DNA from: Chitinophagaceae bacterium
GTDB lineage: Bacteria > Bacteroidota > Bacteroidia > Chitinophagales > Chitinophagaceae
NCBI GenBank assembly: GCA_027486835.1
Contig: JAIXOJ010000123.1
Span: 1 to 60,038 of the forward strand
Direction of reading: 5' to 3'
Length of the DNA stretch: 60,038 nucleotides
The notes under the pieces: model-generated
What the model was told of the DNA's origin: nothing
What the model saw: the letters and a program-made list of their open reading frames with translations, nothing else
Databases searched by the model: none
Position numbers and translations under genes: made by a program
Part shown: positions 1 to 10,017 of the stretch, piece after piece
How positions within the stretch are numbered: position 1 is the first letter of the stretch
How the letters are laid out: each line of letters starts with the position of its first letter

Positions 1-168
1 AAAAGACCTTCAACACTGCTTAAAAGACCATCAACACTGCTTAAAAGACCTTCAACACTGCTTAAAAGACCATCAACACTGCTTAAAAGACCATCAACAC
101 TGCTTAAATGACCTTCAACATTGCTTAAATGACCTTCAACATTGCTTAAATGACCTTCAACACTCTAA
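1..168. repeat. 21-bp tandem repeat, 8 copies, cut by the window edge
   Basis: Eight head-to-tail copies of a 21-bp unit (consensus AAAAGACCTTCAACACTGCTT) run from base 1 to 168. The first five read AAAAGACC and the last three AAATGACC, so variants are grouped as expected from local duplication. The array probably continues to the left of the window. It lies downstream of the minus-strand LRR gene. One minus-strand frame is open (a seven-residue repeat of the SSVEGLL type), but it starts right after a TAG with no start codon or ribosome site, so I treat the array as noncoding. Confidence 0.9.
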
Positions 169-419
169 TAAGAACTTAAATTACCAATCTCCGAAACATC
201 CCTTTAGGGGACGGGAGCAAAACTTTTCCACAACACCCCTTCAGGAGATTGGTGCTTTGGACTAGGGGCTACCCTTCCAGTTCCCTCGCCTTTGGAGAGG
301 GGTTGGGGTGAGGTTAAAAACATATAATAAAGTTTAAAAACATATATAGTCAAATATTTTCATTCACTTTAAAATTTATCACAAAAATGATACACCAAAT
401 TTTTACAATTGGTCAAAAA
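169..419. repeat. Intergenic palindromic (REP-like) elements downstream of the LRR gene
   Basis: This stretch has no gene. At 183-192 (ACCAATCTCC) and 244-253 (GGAGATTGGT) is a perfect 10-bp inverted repeat enclosing a CCCTTTAGGGGACGGG core. At about 272-315 is a CCTCGCCTTTGGAGAGGGG...TTGGGGTGAGG element. A close relative of the second lies at 18186-18222, and the ACGGGRGCAAAACTT part recurs near 2100. The copies look like dispersed REP-type palindromes and may also end transcription from the minus-strand LRR gene. The rest is AT-rich and featureless. Confidence 0.6.
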
Positions 420-1985
420 TTACTTGAAAAATCTTTCTTCCTCCGTAACCCCATTATTAGTAAGTACCTTAATGATATACATTCCCTTAGTCAAAGCAGA
501 AACATTGATAGAGCAATTAGTGCTGTTCGTTACTAATTGTGAAACTACAATTTGCCCTGCCGCATTGAGAATAACGATAGATTTCATTCCCTTTCCATTG
601 ATGTAAAGCTGGTCTTTTACCGGATTAGGATAAAAGCTAAATGCGGGTGCTTTTTTGCCAACACGAACGGTTACAATTGAACTAAAAACTTTACTCCCAT
701 CTTTTTCTGTGGCTACAATTTTGTAATACAGTTTTTCACTTTCGGGGAGTTTATTATCCGTATAAGTGAAAAGATTATTTTCATCGTTAACACTTAACTC
801 ACTGCCAATGGACTCAAAATAAATTCCATTCAGGCTTCGTTGAATGTCAAAATTGGCTTGATTGGCTGATCCTAAGGTCTGCCAATTAATACGAACATGA
901 CCGGAAAAGGATTGAGCAGCAACTCGAATACTTCTGATAGGTAATACCACAACAGACACGGTATCAGAAAACAAAGTGAGTTTGTTTACAAATGGATTAG
1001 TAATGGCAACTGAGTATCTTCCGCTTACTGTAGGAGTAAACATTGAGTCACCAAGTATAGTATTTACCAAGGTATCATTTCTAAACCATTTGTACGTATT
1101 AAAATATTTATTACTTCCCACAGCAACACCTAAGGTATCCCCATTTCTAGTCAATGGAATTTTAGCTTGTGGCGAATAGGTAGGAATTCCTGCAAACTTT
1201 AATGTCCATGCAGAAACATATTGCATTCCATCGAAAGTGAACATATTTCTATCAATCGCTAATTTTTGAAGATTATTTAAGTTGGTTATTGTGCTTGGTA
1301 TAGGCCCACTAAATTGGTTGGAACTTAACTTCAAAATGGAAAGATTATATAGGTTGTTAATAGAACTTGGAATGAACCCTGTTAATTTATTATTAGTGAG
1401 TACCAAATCGTATAAGGTATTGCAATTAAATAGCGATGCTGGAATACTTCCAGTTAACTGATTACTGTCTAAATATAGATGCTTTAGAAAATTAGCACCA
1501 GTTCCAAAACCTGTAGGAATACTTCCAGATAATTTATTTTTTGTTAAGTATAAAAACCAAAGATTCGGTAAACTACCCAAACCAGCAGGAATACTCCCAG
1601 AAAACTGATTATTACTTAAATGAAGTAATTGCAAGTTAACAAAATTGCCAAATGTAGCTGGAATAGACCCACTTAGTTTATTATTAGACAAGCCAAGTAC
1701 ATACAGTTCTCTTAAATTTCCCAAGCTTGCAGGTAATGTTCCTACAAGATTGTTATCACCCAAATAGAGTTCATATACTGAAGTGCCAGTGTAGGTAATA
1801 GTCACACCATACCAACTAGTAATTGGTTTTGATGTTAACCAATTGGTTTTAACTTTCCAGCCAGGGCCGTTGGTACTGTTGTACAAATCGACCAAAGCCA
1901 TTGAATCTTGCAGATCCACTTGAGCATAGGAAATATTAGGAACAGTTAAAAAAACAAACAAAATAAATGTAAAAAATTGTTTCAT
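420..1985 (-). CDS. Secreted leucine-rich-repeat protein with T9SS type A sorting domain
   Basis: 521 residues. A signal peptide (residues 1-21, ending SYA-Q) is followed by about eight plant-type leucine-rich repeats (about residues 70-255) with the pattern LxLSNNxLSGSIPxxxGNL. Next comes an Ig/Fn3-like stretch and a C-terminal type A sorting domain starting at a YPNP motif and ending in a GMYIIKV strand. LRR solenoids of this type usually bind proteins or glycans. The sorting domain implies export by T9SS and attachment to, or release from, the cell surface. It is last in the minus-strand block that begins with the ECF sigma factor, 278 bp after the giant adhesin, so it may have its own promoter. 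The ATG is followed directly by the signal peptide. The ligand is unknown. Confidence 0.88.
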   Translation of the reverse strand: MKQFFTFILFVFLTVPNISYAQVDLQDSMALVDLYNSTNGPGWKVKTNWLTSKPITSWYGVTITYTGTSVYELYLGDNNLVGTLPASLGNLRELYVLGLSNNKLSGSIPATFGNFVNLQLLHLSNNQFSGSIPAGLGSLPNLWFLYLTKNKLSGSIPTGFGTGANFLKHLYLDSNQLTGSIPASLFNCNTLYDLVLTNNKLTGFIPSSINNLYNLSILKLSSNQFSGPIPSTITNLNNLQKLAIDRNMFTFDGMQYVSAWTLKFAGIPTYSPQAKIPLTRNGDTLGVAVGSNKYFNTYKWFRNDTLVNTILGDSMFTPTVSGRYSVAITNPFVNKLTLFSDTVSVVVLPIRSIRVAAQSFSGHVRINWQTLGSANQANFDIQRSLNGIYFESIGSELSVNDENNLFTYTDNKLPESEKLYYKIVATEKDGSKVFSSIVTVRVGKKAPAFSFYPNPVKDQLYINGKGMKSIVILNAAGQIVVSQLVTNSTNCSINVSALTKGMYIIKVLTNNGVTEEERFFK

Positions 1986-2263
1986 GGTAATTGTATTTAA
2001 CTATTAAAAAAAGTTAAATTAAAAAGTGTGCTATAGTATAAAAGATATTTAATGTGGCCATTTCAAATTTTGACTTTTAACTCCGCAACACCCCTCGAGG
2101 GGACGGGGGCAAAACTTCCTCAGTAGACGTGGGAATAAAAGCAGCACAGGACATTTACATCCCGCACTGCTTTATTACTCTTTTGCTTAGAAAAGCTAGA
2201 GCTCATTGATTAATCATTAATCTACCTCTAACGATGGCTTGCCTTCCATCATTCCTTTTTATG
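1986..2263. repeat. Spacer with REP-like palindrome between the LRR gene and the giant adhesin gene
   Basis: Around 2093-2117 is the palindrome CCCCTCGAGGGG followed by ACGGGGGCAAAACTT, a relative of the element near 200-225. The remainder is AT-rich. It lies between two minus-strand genes and could act as terminator for the upstream giant gene or carry the LRR promoter. No clear promoter boxes were recognised. Confidence 0.5.
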
Positions 2264-5200
2264 CTATTCTACGATGATTTTAGATTCTCCTACAACCTTT
2301 CCTTCTTGTAGTACCATTAATTGATAACCACCCTTAGCCAAAGCCTGTGGTAGCTTGCAATTCAACACAGATCCTGCATAGTTGTAAAACCCACTATGTA
2401 CCTGCTGTCCTAAACTATTATACACATTCACTACGTATTTGCCCGCCACTGCTTCACTGCCTAAGCGAACCGTAATGGTTTTACCTACCAACGGGTTTGG
2501 ATAAACACTCAAGGTGCTGGAAACAATTGGGGTAGCAGTAGTTGCTGCTTTGTTAGCCGCTTTAAATACTACACTAAATCTGTTTGCATAGGTTGCAGGG
2601 TTATTCGCTTCTACTGTAAAGCTGATGTTGTTGATACCTGATGTCAACAAAGTTTCGCCCTTGTTAAATGCATCCACCAAGTACAACTGTAGGTTGTCTG
2701 ATTGGTAAGCAGCAGCATCTATCGTTAATTGGTATTCGCTAGTTGCCAATTGGCTTAAGCTCAATGGTAAACTTTCCGCAGCAGTCGCTGGCTTACGACC
2801 TTCTATGCTTAATGATTGTCCTTCATGATTAATCGCTAGATTCTCACCAGAGTTTGTCATTTTCTTAGCATCTTCCCTGCCTAAGTCGTTGCTAAATGCA
2901 GGGTTAAACACTACGGTTGCACCATCCATTTGTTTCAACTCGCTTCCGGTTGATTTCATTAAGCTAATGGTTAAACGGCTGCGGTTGGCGTTTCCAAAAA
3001 CGGACGTTTTGGTCGAACCAATGGCTTTGTCTGCTTCGGTTATGGTTAAGCTTGGTGCAGTACTGTTGTTGTTTTCCACAAAGAAAGCCTGACCTGCCTG
3101 GATGTACCTGCGGCTACCAATTGCACCATTGCTCGTTGCATCGGTAACGGCATTGTACGATACATAAGCCCCTGTAGAACCAATCGTTGGATCTAGGTAG
3201 TAATAGTTAGCTGTTAGGTTCACCGCACGGTTATTATCCCAAATGTTTTTCCAATCTATTGGGGCTACATAAGGATTAGCTACTGAACTGAAACCTGTAG
3301 TGGAGCTACTGTTCAATCCAAAAGATGTACTATTATAAGTAGCACCCGCAACAGCATTGGTTATGCCGGAGGTACTATATACCACATTTCCTGTAATCAA
3401 ATTACCCTTCGCCCTAAGCGAAGTTGCTGCATTCATCAACAACCATCCGGTAGTACCTACTGTGGAAATTGGGGTAGTGTATAGATTAAAGCTTCTATCG
3501 CCACGAACCAATAAACGGTAACCCAAGAATGGATTCAGGTTGGTGGTTTTAGTATTGGCTACAGCGTTCCAAGTTCCATTGGTAAATGTATAGGCAGATT
3601 TCACACTGTTAATAGTTTGGTCAAGACCTGTTGTAGCGTCAACGGCATGGCTTGACGTGGAGGTTGTTGTACCTGTAATAAACAAACCATAACCATTATT
3701 GGCATAGCTACCTGTTTCCTGCCAGTTATTGTAGATGCTACCGGCATTAAATACACCAGGTGCCATGTCTCTCCAAGCACGATAGCCTTTAGGTATAAAA
3801 CGCTCTACATGTACCGTACCACTGATAGTACCTGTATTACTACTTGCACCAACTGGGGCTAGGGTAGCACTGTTGGTGAAGCTCGTAGATTTCAACACCA
3901 CGTTGCCGTTGGTGGTGAATGTACCAGACTGGAGTGTAAGAACTCCGGTAATGTTCAGCTTATTGCTGCCACTACTTACGGTTACACCATTACTAGTGTT
4001 AACGGTGATATTTCCTACCGTTCCGGTGCCAGAAATGGCCTGTGCAGAAGTACTGTTCAATATCAAAGTACCTGTTCCTGTAATCGTACCATTAATAATT
4101 AATGGTGTCCCTTTCAAGGTAATGGTGCTAGTAGAAGTAACCACTTTGCCTGCATTCACCTGTAAATTCTTACAGATAAAAGGTACAGCGGTGCTGTAAT
4201 TACCATTTATAATTACAATCGATGTTGCAGAAGGAACACCTGCACTCCAAGCGATGCCGTCCCAAATCGTAGTAGATGTTGGGATAATAGCTGGGCTGGT
4301 AGCTACACTATACGATCCTGTTCCAGCACTATTGATTGCAGCGACTGTGAAGGTGTAGCTGCTGCCGTTGGTGAGGCCCGTGAAGGTGTAAGGACTGCTA
4401 GTGGCCGATTGGGTAGCCACCAAAGTGGCACCTATATAGGCTCTTGCTACATAACCTGTAATTGCTGCACCACCGTTGAAAGCTGGCGGGTCGAAAGTGA
4501 TGATTGTGGAAGCGTCCCCTTCATCTGAGGTTACGTTGATTGGTGCATCTGGCACAATAGCGGCAATCGTGAAAGTGCCAGCACTCATAGCTGTTCCTGC
4601 ATTGTAGTTGGTTGAAGCTGCGATATTGGCGGTAACTGTATAAGTGCCAACGTTGGTAGGCACTATTGCACTTCCAGCGTATAATACATTGCTAACTGTA
4701 CCGCCACCAGTTCCAATAACCACAGCTGCAACTGGAGAACCCGTATAACCAGCTGGGGTGTTAGTGATGCTCAACGATGACAAAGTGGCCTTGTTGATAG
4801 TAAAATTACCCGCGCTCAATCCTGTGCCCGCATTGTAATTAGCAGAAGCGGCAATATCCGCTGTTACTGCATAAGTGCCCGCATTGGTAGGTACGGTCAA
4901 AGAACCATCGTACCTAACATTGCTCACCGTTCCTCCACCAAGCCCGCTAACAGTTGCTGATTGGGCAGAACCTGTGTAGGTCACCGGGCTGTTGGTAACA
5001 CTCAAAGTAGTAGTGGCAGGGTTAATCACAAAACTGCCCGCACTCAATCCAGTTCCTGCGTTGTAGTTAGTGGTTGCGGCAATGTCTGCTGTGATTGCGT
5101 ATATGCCCGCATTGGTCGGTGCAGTGGCCGAACCATCGTACCTAATGTTGCTAACCGTACCGCCGCCCAAACCCGTTACCGTAGCAGTCCTTGGGGAACC

Positions 5201-8200
5201 ATTATAGCCTACAGGGCTATTGGTAACGCTTAAAGTAGAAGCGATTTTGTTGACAGTCAAAATAGTTGTTGTAGTTCCTGATAGGAAGTTGCCGTTAGCT
5301 GCTTGAGTTGCGGTTATTGTTGATGTTCCAGCACTAACTATCGTAACCGTGCTACCGCTCACTGTTGCGACCGCAGTGTTGCTGCTAGTGTAACTGAAAG
5401 CACCCGCACTAGTAGAAGTCGGTGCTGTCAATGTAAAAGCGACATCGCCGAAATTCTTTGTAATGGCACTGAACGTCCCAAAAGTGGGGTTTGCTGTAAC
5501 TATACCAGTAGGTGATTCATAGGCCCCGATAGAAGGGATTGAAAAACGTGTTGTCCCCATAATGTCTGTTGTGATGCCTCCAATACTCGTTCCTGCGTAG
5601 TAAGTAGATGCAGGTATTAAATTGGTAGCGCTGGTAAAATTGGGGTTTAAACTGTAAGAATTCGCATCTCTGCTGCTAACAGCTTGCCAATTTGCTAAAG
5701 TGACTCTATCACCCCCGCTATTACCAGTTAAATTCCGTGATTGTGAAGCGTCGTAATAAAGTATGTTATAGTTACTGTTCAAAGTTCCCGAACCACTATT
5801 GTTAATGCAATATTTCTTTCCTCCGGAAGCACTAGCAGTAGAAAAATTGCCAATAATATTGTTGTTTAATGAAATCACACCCCAGCCGATATTAAACCCA
5901 AATCCTCCAGCTGTTTCAGTAATCCCCATCCTTATACTGTTAAAATATGCGTTTACCCCCCCAGAACTACTAGAACTCAAAGTGTTTAAAGCAATAAAAC
6001 CAATATTGCCGGAAGCAGAAGGCACAGACGTAGATAAACCATATACGACATTATTATAGACATCAATAGTGGAAGATGCTAAGGACTCGATCCTTAATCC
6101 AAATACGTTCCCAGACGAAAAAGTATTGTTGATGGTTGAAACTAAATTGTTATAAACCTTGTTACCGCTACCGAAATTCCCAGTCCTTAATCCAAAACAA
6201 CTACCTGCATTTGATGTAACATTCTGAACTGTATTGTTATAAATTAGAACATCCTGTACATTACTAGCAAAGATGCCAAATATTCCCTGACCATTGGCTG
6301 GAATAGCACTTGATGTTGATGTGATATCATTAGAGGTCGCTGGATCGCCTACAGTACAGCCCGAAATGGTTACTCCAATTTGTGGATAACTACCATTACC
6401 GTTAAGGTAAATTCCCTGCTTTACATTCTTAATAACTATATTACTAAAAATATTATTGCTTGAAGCACCAGAACTTTGTGTAGGGGTCGTAGCATCATTT
6501 ACAAAAAGTCCAATTACATTATTGGTACTCGAATTATTATTACTTAAGGTAATTGAACAATTTTTTATTGTAATATTGGAAGCACCTACAGTAGCAGAGG
6601 CATTTTGAAGGATATAACCAAACTCAGTTGACGCATCACCTCCTTCCACGTCTATCCCATCAAATGTTACAAATTGAGCTCCTACGCCCTGTATCCTAAT
6701 AACAGCATCAGTAGTACCAGTTTGGTTTGTTGTCTGTGTAATTTTTGGATTACTTCCACTACCTGATTTTTGGAAAACAATTGGCTTTGAAGATGTTCCA
6801 GGAGTCACATTCAAACCAGACAAAGTTGGAACAACCTCTATAGACGTATAGTTTGCATCTACATTGAAGGTAATTCCACCCACAGGAAGGAATAATGTGT
6901 TGTAATAATTGACCGCAGCCGTAAATGATGAAAAATCACCACCGCTGATTTTTATTGTTTTAACCAACCCAGTAGGAGTCGTAGTCGATTCATAAGCTCC
7001 GATATAAGGTGTACCTCCACGGGTAGTACCGACAATATCAGACGTTATTCCTGAAATATTAATACCTGTATAATAAGCTTTAGGAATTAAATTGGTTGTA
7101 CTGGTAAAAGTTGGGTCTGAACCAATAGAATTTGCATCGCGGCTTGATACGCTTTGCCAATTGGCTAAAGTAATCCTATCCCCTCCACTTGCACCCGTTA
7201 AATTATTCGCTTGTGAGGCATCATAATAAAATACGTTGTAGTTACTGGTCAAAGTGCCACTTCCAGAATTACTGATGCAATATTTCTTGCCACCACTTAC
7301 ACTTGCCGTGGAATAATTGCCAACGATATTATTATTGAGTAAATAACTACCCGCTAGGGTTGTATTGCCCACATTAAAACCAAATGCAGCAGCAGCATCA
7401 TTAGTTACACCCATTCTAATAGTATTAAAATAAGCATTCACATTCCCTGAACTACTAGTAGCGTTATTCAATGCAATAAAGTTGGCATTTCCTGATGCAC
7501 CAGCCACTGATGTTTGCATGCCATATACCACATTGTTATAAACATCTATGGTGGCACTAGGATTAGATTCAATGCGTATGCCATAAGAATTTCCTGTACT
7601 AGCCGTATAGTTGATATTGAAGATTATATTATTGTAGACTTTATTGCCAGTCCCCCAATTGTTAATGCGCAATCCTTGAACAGATGCAATAGTAGCTGTC
7701 ACATTCTGAATAGTATTATTATAAGCATTAAACCCCTCAACATTGGTTGCTTGGATACCAAAAATTCCAATACCGTTAATTGGTGTTGCTGCAGATGTTG
7801 AGGTAACATCATTTGCGGTGGATGGGTCACCAATCGTACAGTTGGAAATGGTTACCCCAAGTTGTCGGTAGGTTGCATTTCCTGAAAGATAGATTCCCTG
7901 TTTAACGTTTTTAATTGTAACATTATCGAAAGTATTATAACTACTAGCCCCTGATGCTTGAGTAGGAGTGGTAGCATCGTTAACAAGAATGCCAATAACA
8001 TTATTTGTACTGGAATTATTATTATTTAATGTAATGGTGCAGTTTTTAACCGTTAAATTAGAAATCCCTACAGTTGCAGAAAAATTTTGGATAAAATATC
8101 CATATTCTGTACTAGCGTCAGCAGCACCCTGTATATCAATCCCATTAAAAGTAATATACTGAGCCCCAACTCCTTGAATCTTTATAACTGCATCAGAATT

Positions 8201-10006
8201 ACCTGACTGACCGCTTGTTTGTGTTAATTTGGGATTGCCGCCGCTACCCGATTTTTGGAACATTGTTGGTTTGGAGGCTGTTCCAGGGGTACTTGTAAAT
8301 CCTGTTAAAGTAGGTACCACTTCTGTTGAAACAAAACCTGCATCTACATTAAAAGTAACTCCACCAACAGGTAAAAACAAAGTGTTATAATAATTTACTG
8401 CTGCTGTAAAAGTGGCAAAATCACCTCCAGATGTCTTAATGGTCTTTATTAAACCGGTAGGTGTTGTAGCAGATTCATAAGCACCGATGTAGGGACTTGC
8501 ACCACGTGAAGTACCCAAAATATCGGTTGATATGCCGGCAATGGCTATACCTGTGTAATATGCCTTGGGAACCAAATTCGTGGCACTGGTGAAAGTGGGG
8601 TCAGAACTGATTGAATTGGCATCACGACTTGCAACACTTTGCCAATTGGCCAATGTTAATCTGTCACCTCCACTTGACCCTGTTAAATTCCTAGATTGTG
8701 AAGGGTCATAATAAAACACATTATTGTTACTAGTTAATGTACCTGACCCAGTATTATTGATGCAATATTTTTTTCCCCCTGTTGCACTTGCCGTGGAATA
8801 GTTGCCCACGATATTGTTGTTGAGCAAATAGGTACCAGCAAGCGTAACATTGCCGACATTAAAACCATAAGCTGTAGCCCCATCTGTAGTAACGCTCATA
8901 CGTATAGAATTAAAATAAGCATTGATAGTCCCAGAACTGGAAGTGGCATTGTTAAAAGAAATGAAACTTATCTGACCGGAGGTATTGGAAGTTTGTATTC
9001 CATACAAAACGTTATTATAAACATCTATGGATGAACTAGGATTTGCTTCTATTCGCAGGCCAAATACGTTGCCCGTACTTCCAGCATTATTGATTGAAGA
9101 AATGGTATTATTGTAAAATTTGTTCCCTGTACCGATAGTGTTAATCCGCATACCCTGAACGGAACCATTAGTAGAAGTAATGTTTTGTAAGGAATTATTG
9201 AAGGCCGAAAATCCCTGTACATTTAGTGCAATTACTCCCAAGACACCTTGGCCGTTCACTGGCGATGCAGTAGAAGTAGCTGTGATATCATTGTTGGTAG
9301 CCGGATCGCCAACAGTACAATTGGAGATAGTAACATTTAATTCAGGAAAACTACTATTACCGTTTATATAAATACCCTGTTTCGCATTTTTGATAGTAAT
9401 ATTATTAAACGTATTGTTACTACAAGCACCAGAAGCCTGTGTTGGCGTAGTCGCATCATTCACAAACAATCCAATCACATTATTGGTGCTGGAATTATTG
9501 TTATTGAGCGTAACAACACAGTTTTTGATGGTAATATTCGATACCCCTACTGTTGCAGAGGCATTTTGAAGATTATAACCATATTCCGTACTAGCGTCTG
9601 TTGCCCCGGTAACATCAATCCCATCAAATGTGATGTATTGACTACCCGTTCCCTGAATTTTAATAACAGCATCTGAATTCCCTGACTGACTGTTGCTTTG
9701 AGTTATTTTGGGATTGCTGCCACTACCAGATTTTTGAAAAATTATTGTGTTAGTTGCGGTACCAAGGGCAGTTGATTTAACATTCAAGGTAGGTAATACT
9801 TCAGTTGAAGTAAAATTTGCATCTACATTAAAGATGACTCCACCAGTGCCAACCCCACTATTATTTAAGGCTGTAAATGCAGCATTAAAACTTACATAAT
9901 CACCTCCAGAAGTTTTGATGGTTTTTATACCTGTAAGTTGAGCCTGTGATAATAAACTAAAAAAGAAAAATGTACTAATAAGAAAATAAATTTTAATATT
10001 CTTCAT
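2264..10006 (-). CDS. Giant T9SS-exported beta-helix adhesin-like protein (2580 aa)
   Basis: Signal peptide (residues 1-22). Three tandem modules of about 495 residues (starting near 24, 515 and 1014) each open with KTIKxSGGDFxSFxAA and close with IGAYES. Their Asn/Thr-rich ladders such as NITIKNC and VYNNVVYG are typical of right-handed parallel beta-helices. Then follow a Big-2-like Ig domain (about 1505-1585), three MBG-like repeats of about 75 residues sharing a TNAGTYAVTADIAA-type core (about 1585-1800), one fibronectin type III domain (about 1820-1912), a C-terminal region, and a YPNP type A sorting domain from about 2498. It is predicted to be a surface adhesin or filamentous repeat protein; no catalytic site was recognised. 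It starts 11 bp after the homologous 689-residue gene, so they are almost certainly one transcript. The modules are diverged at synonymous sites, so the duplications are old. Confidence 0.9.
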   Translation of the reverse strand: MKNIKIYFLISTFFFFSLLSQAQLTGIKTIKTSGGDYVSFNAAFTALNNSGVGTGGVIFNVDANFTSTEVLPTLNVKSTALGTATNTIIFQKSGSGSNPKITQSNSQSGNSDAVIKIQGTGSQYITFDGIDVTGATDASTEYGYNLQNASATVGVSNITIKNCVVTLNNNNSSTNNVIGLFVNDATTPTQASGACSNNTFNNITIKNAKQGIYINGNSSFPELNVTISNCTVGDPATNNDITATSTASPVNGQGVLGVIALNVQGFSAFNNSLQNITSTNGSVQGMRINTIGTGNKFYNNTISSINNAGSTGNVFGLRIEANPSSSIDVYNNVLYGIQTSNTSGQISFISFNNATSSSGTINAYFNSIRMSVTTDGATAYGFNVGNVTLAGTYLLNNNIVGNYSTASATGGKKYCINNTGSGTLTSNNNVFYYDPSQSRNLTGSSGGDRLTLANWQSVASRDANSISSDPTFTSATNLVPKAYYTGIAIAGISTDILGTSRGASPYIGAYESATTPTGLIKTIKTSGGDFATFTAAVNYYNTLFLPVGGVTFNVDAGFVSTEVVPTLTGFTSTPGTASKPTMFQKSGSGGNPKLTQTSGQSGNSDAVIKIQGVGAQYITFNGIDIQGAADASTEYGYFIQNFSATVGISNLTVKNCTITLNNNNSSTNNVIGILVNDATTPTQASGASSYNTFDNVTIKNVKQGIYLSGNATYRQLGVTISNCTIGDPSTANDVTSTSAATPINGIGIFGIQATNVEGFNAYNNTIQNVTATIASVQGLRINNWGTGNKVYNNIIFNINYTASTGNSYGIRIESNPSATIDVYNNVVYGMQTSVAGASGNANFIALNNATSSSGNVNAYFNTIRMGVTNDAAAAFGFNVGNTTLAGSYLLNNNIVGNYSTASVSGGKKYCISNSGSGTLTSNYNVFYYDASQANNLTGASGGDRITLANWQSVSSRDANSIGSDPTFTSTTNLIPKAYYTGINISGITSDIVGTTRGGTPYIGAYESTTTPTGLVKTIKISGGDFSSFTAAVNYYNTLFLPVGGITFNVDANYTSIEVVPTLSGLNVTPGTSSKPIVFQKSGSGSNPKITQTTNQTGTTDAVIRIQGVGAQFVTFDGIDVEGGDASTEFGYILQNASATVGASNITIKNCSITLSNNNSSTNNVIGLFVNDATTPTQSSGASSNNIFSNIVIKNVKQGIYLNGNGSYPQIGVTISGCTVGDPATSNDITSTSSAIPANGQGIFGIFASNVQDVLIYNNTVQNVTSNAGSCFGLRTGNFGSGNKVYNNLVSTINNTFSSGNVFGLRIESLASSTIDVYNNVVYGLSTSVPSASGNIGFIALNTLSSSSSGGVNAYFNSIRMGITETAGGFGFNIGWGVISLNNNIIGNFSTASASGGKKYCINNSGSGTLNSNYNILYYDASQSRNLTGNSGGDRVTLANWQAVSSRDANSYSLNPNFTSATNLIPASTYYAGTSIGGITTDIMGTTRFSIPSIGAYESPTGIVTANPTFGTFSAITKNFGDVAFTLTAPTSTSAGAFSYTSSNTAVATVSGSTVTIVSAGTSTITATQAANGNFLSGTTTTILTVNKIASTLSVTNSPVGYNGSPRTATVTGLGGGTVSNIRYDGSATAPTNAGIYAITADIAATTNYNAGTGLSAGSFVINPATTTLSVTNSPVTYTGSAQSATVSGLGGGTVSNVRYDGSLTVPTNAGTYAVTADIAASANYNAGTGLSAGNFTINKATLSSLSITNTPAGYTGSPVAAVVIGTGGGTVSNVLYAGSAIVPTNVGTYTVTANIAASTNYNAGTAMSAGTFTIAAIVPDAPINVTSDEGDASTIITFDPPAFNGGAAITGYVARAYIGATLVATQSATSSPYTFTGLTNGSSYTFTVAAINSAGTGSYSVATSPAIIPTSTTIWDGIAWSAGVPSATSIVIINGNYSTAVPFICKNLQVNAGKVVTSTSTITLKGTPLIINGTITGTGTLILNSTSAQAISGTGTVGNITVNTSNGVTVSSGSNKLNITGVLTLQSGTFTTNGNVVLKSTSFTNSATLAPVGASSNTGTISGTVHVERFIPKGYRAWRDMAPGVFNAGSIYNNWQETGSYANNGYGLFITGTTTSTSSHAVDATTGLDQTINSVKSAYTFTNGTWNAVANTKTTNLNPFLGYRLLVRGDRSFNLYTTPISTVGTTGWLLMNAATSLRAKGNLITGNVVYSTSGITNAVAGATYNSTSFGLNSSSTTGFSSVANPYVAPIDWKNIWDNNRAVNLTANYYYLDPTIGSTGAYVSYNAVTDATSNGAIGSRRYIQAGQAFFVENNNSTAPSLTITEADKAIGSTKTSVFGNANRSRLTISLMKSTGSELKQMDGATVVFNPAFSNDLGREDAKKMTNSGENLAINHEGQSLSIEGRKPATAAESLPLSLSQLATSEYQLTIDAAAYQSDNLQLYLVDAFNKGETLLTSGINNISFTVEANNPATYANRFSVVFKAANKAATTATPIVSSTLSVYPNPLVGKTITVRLGSEAVAGKYVVNVYNSLGQQVHSGFYNYAGSVLNCKLPQALAKGGYQLMVLQEGKVVGESKIIVE

Positions 10007-10017
10007 ACGGCAAGTTT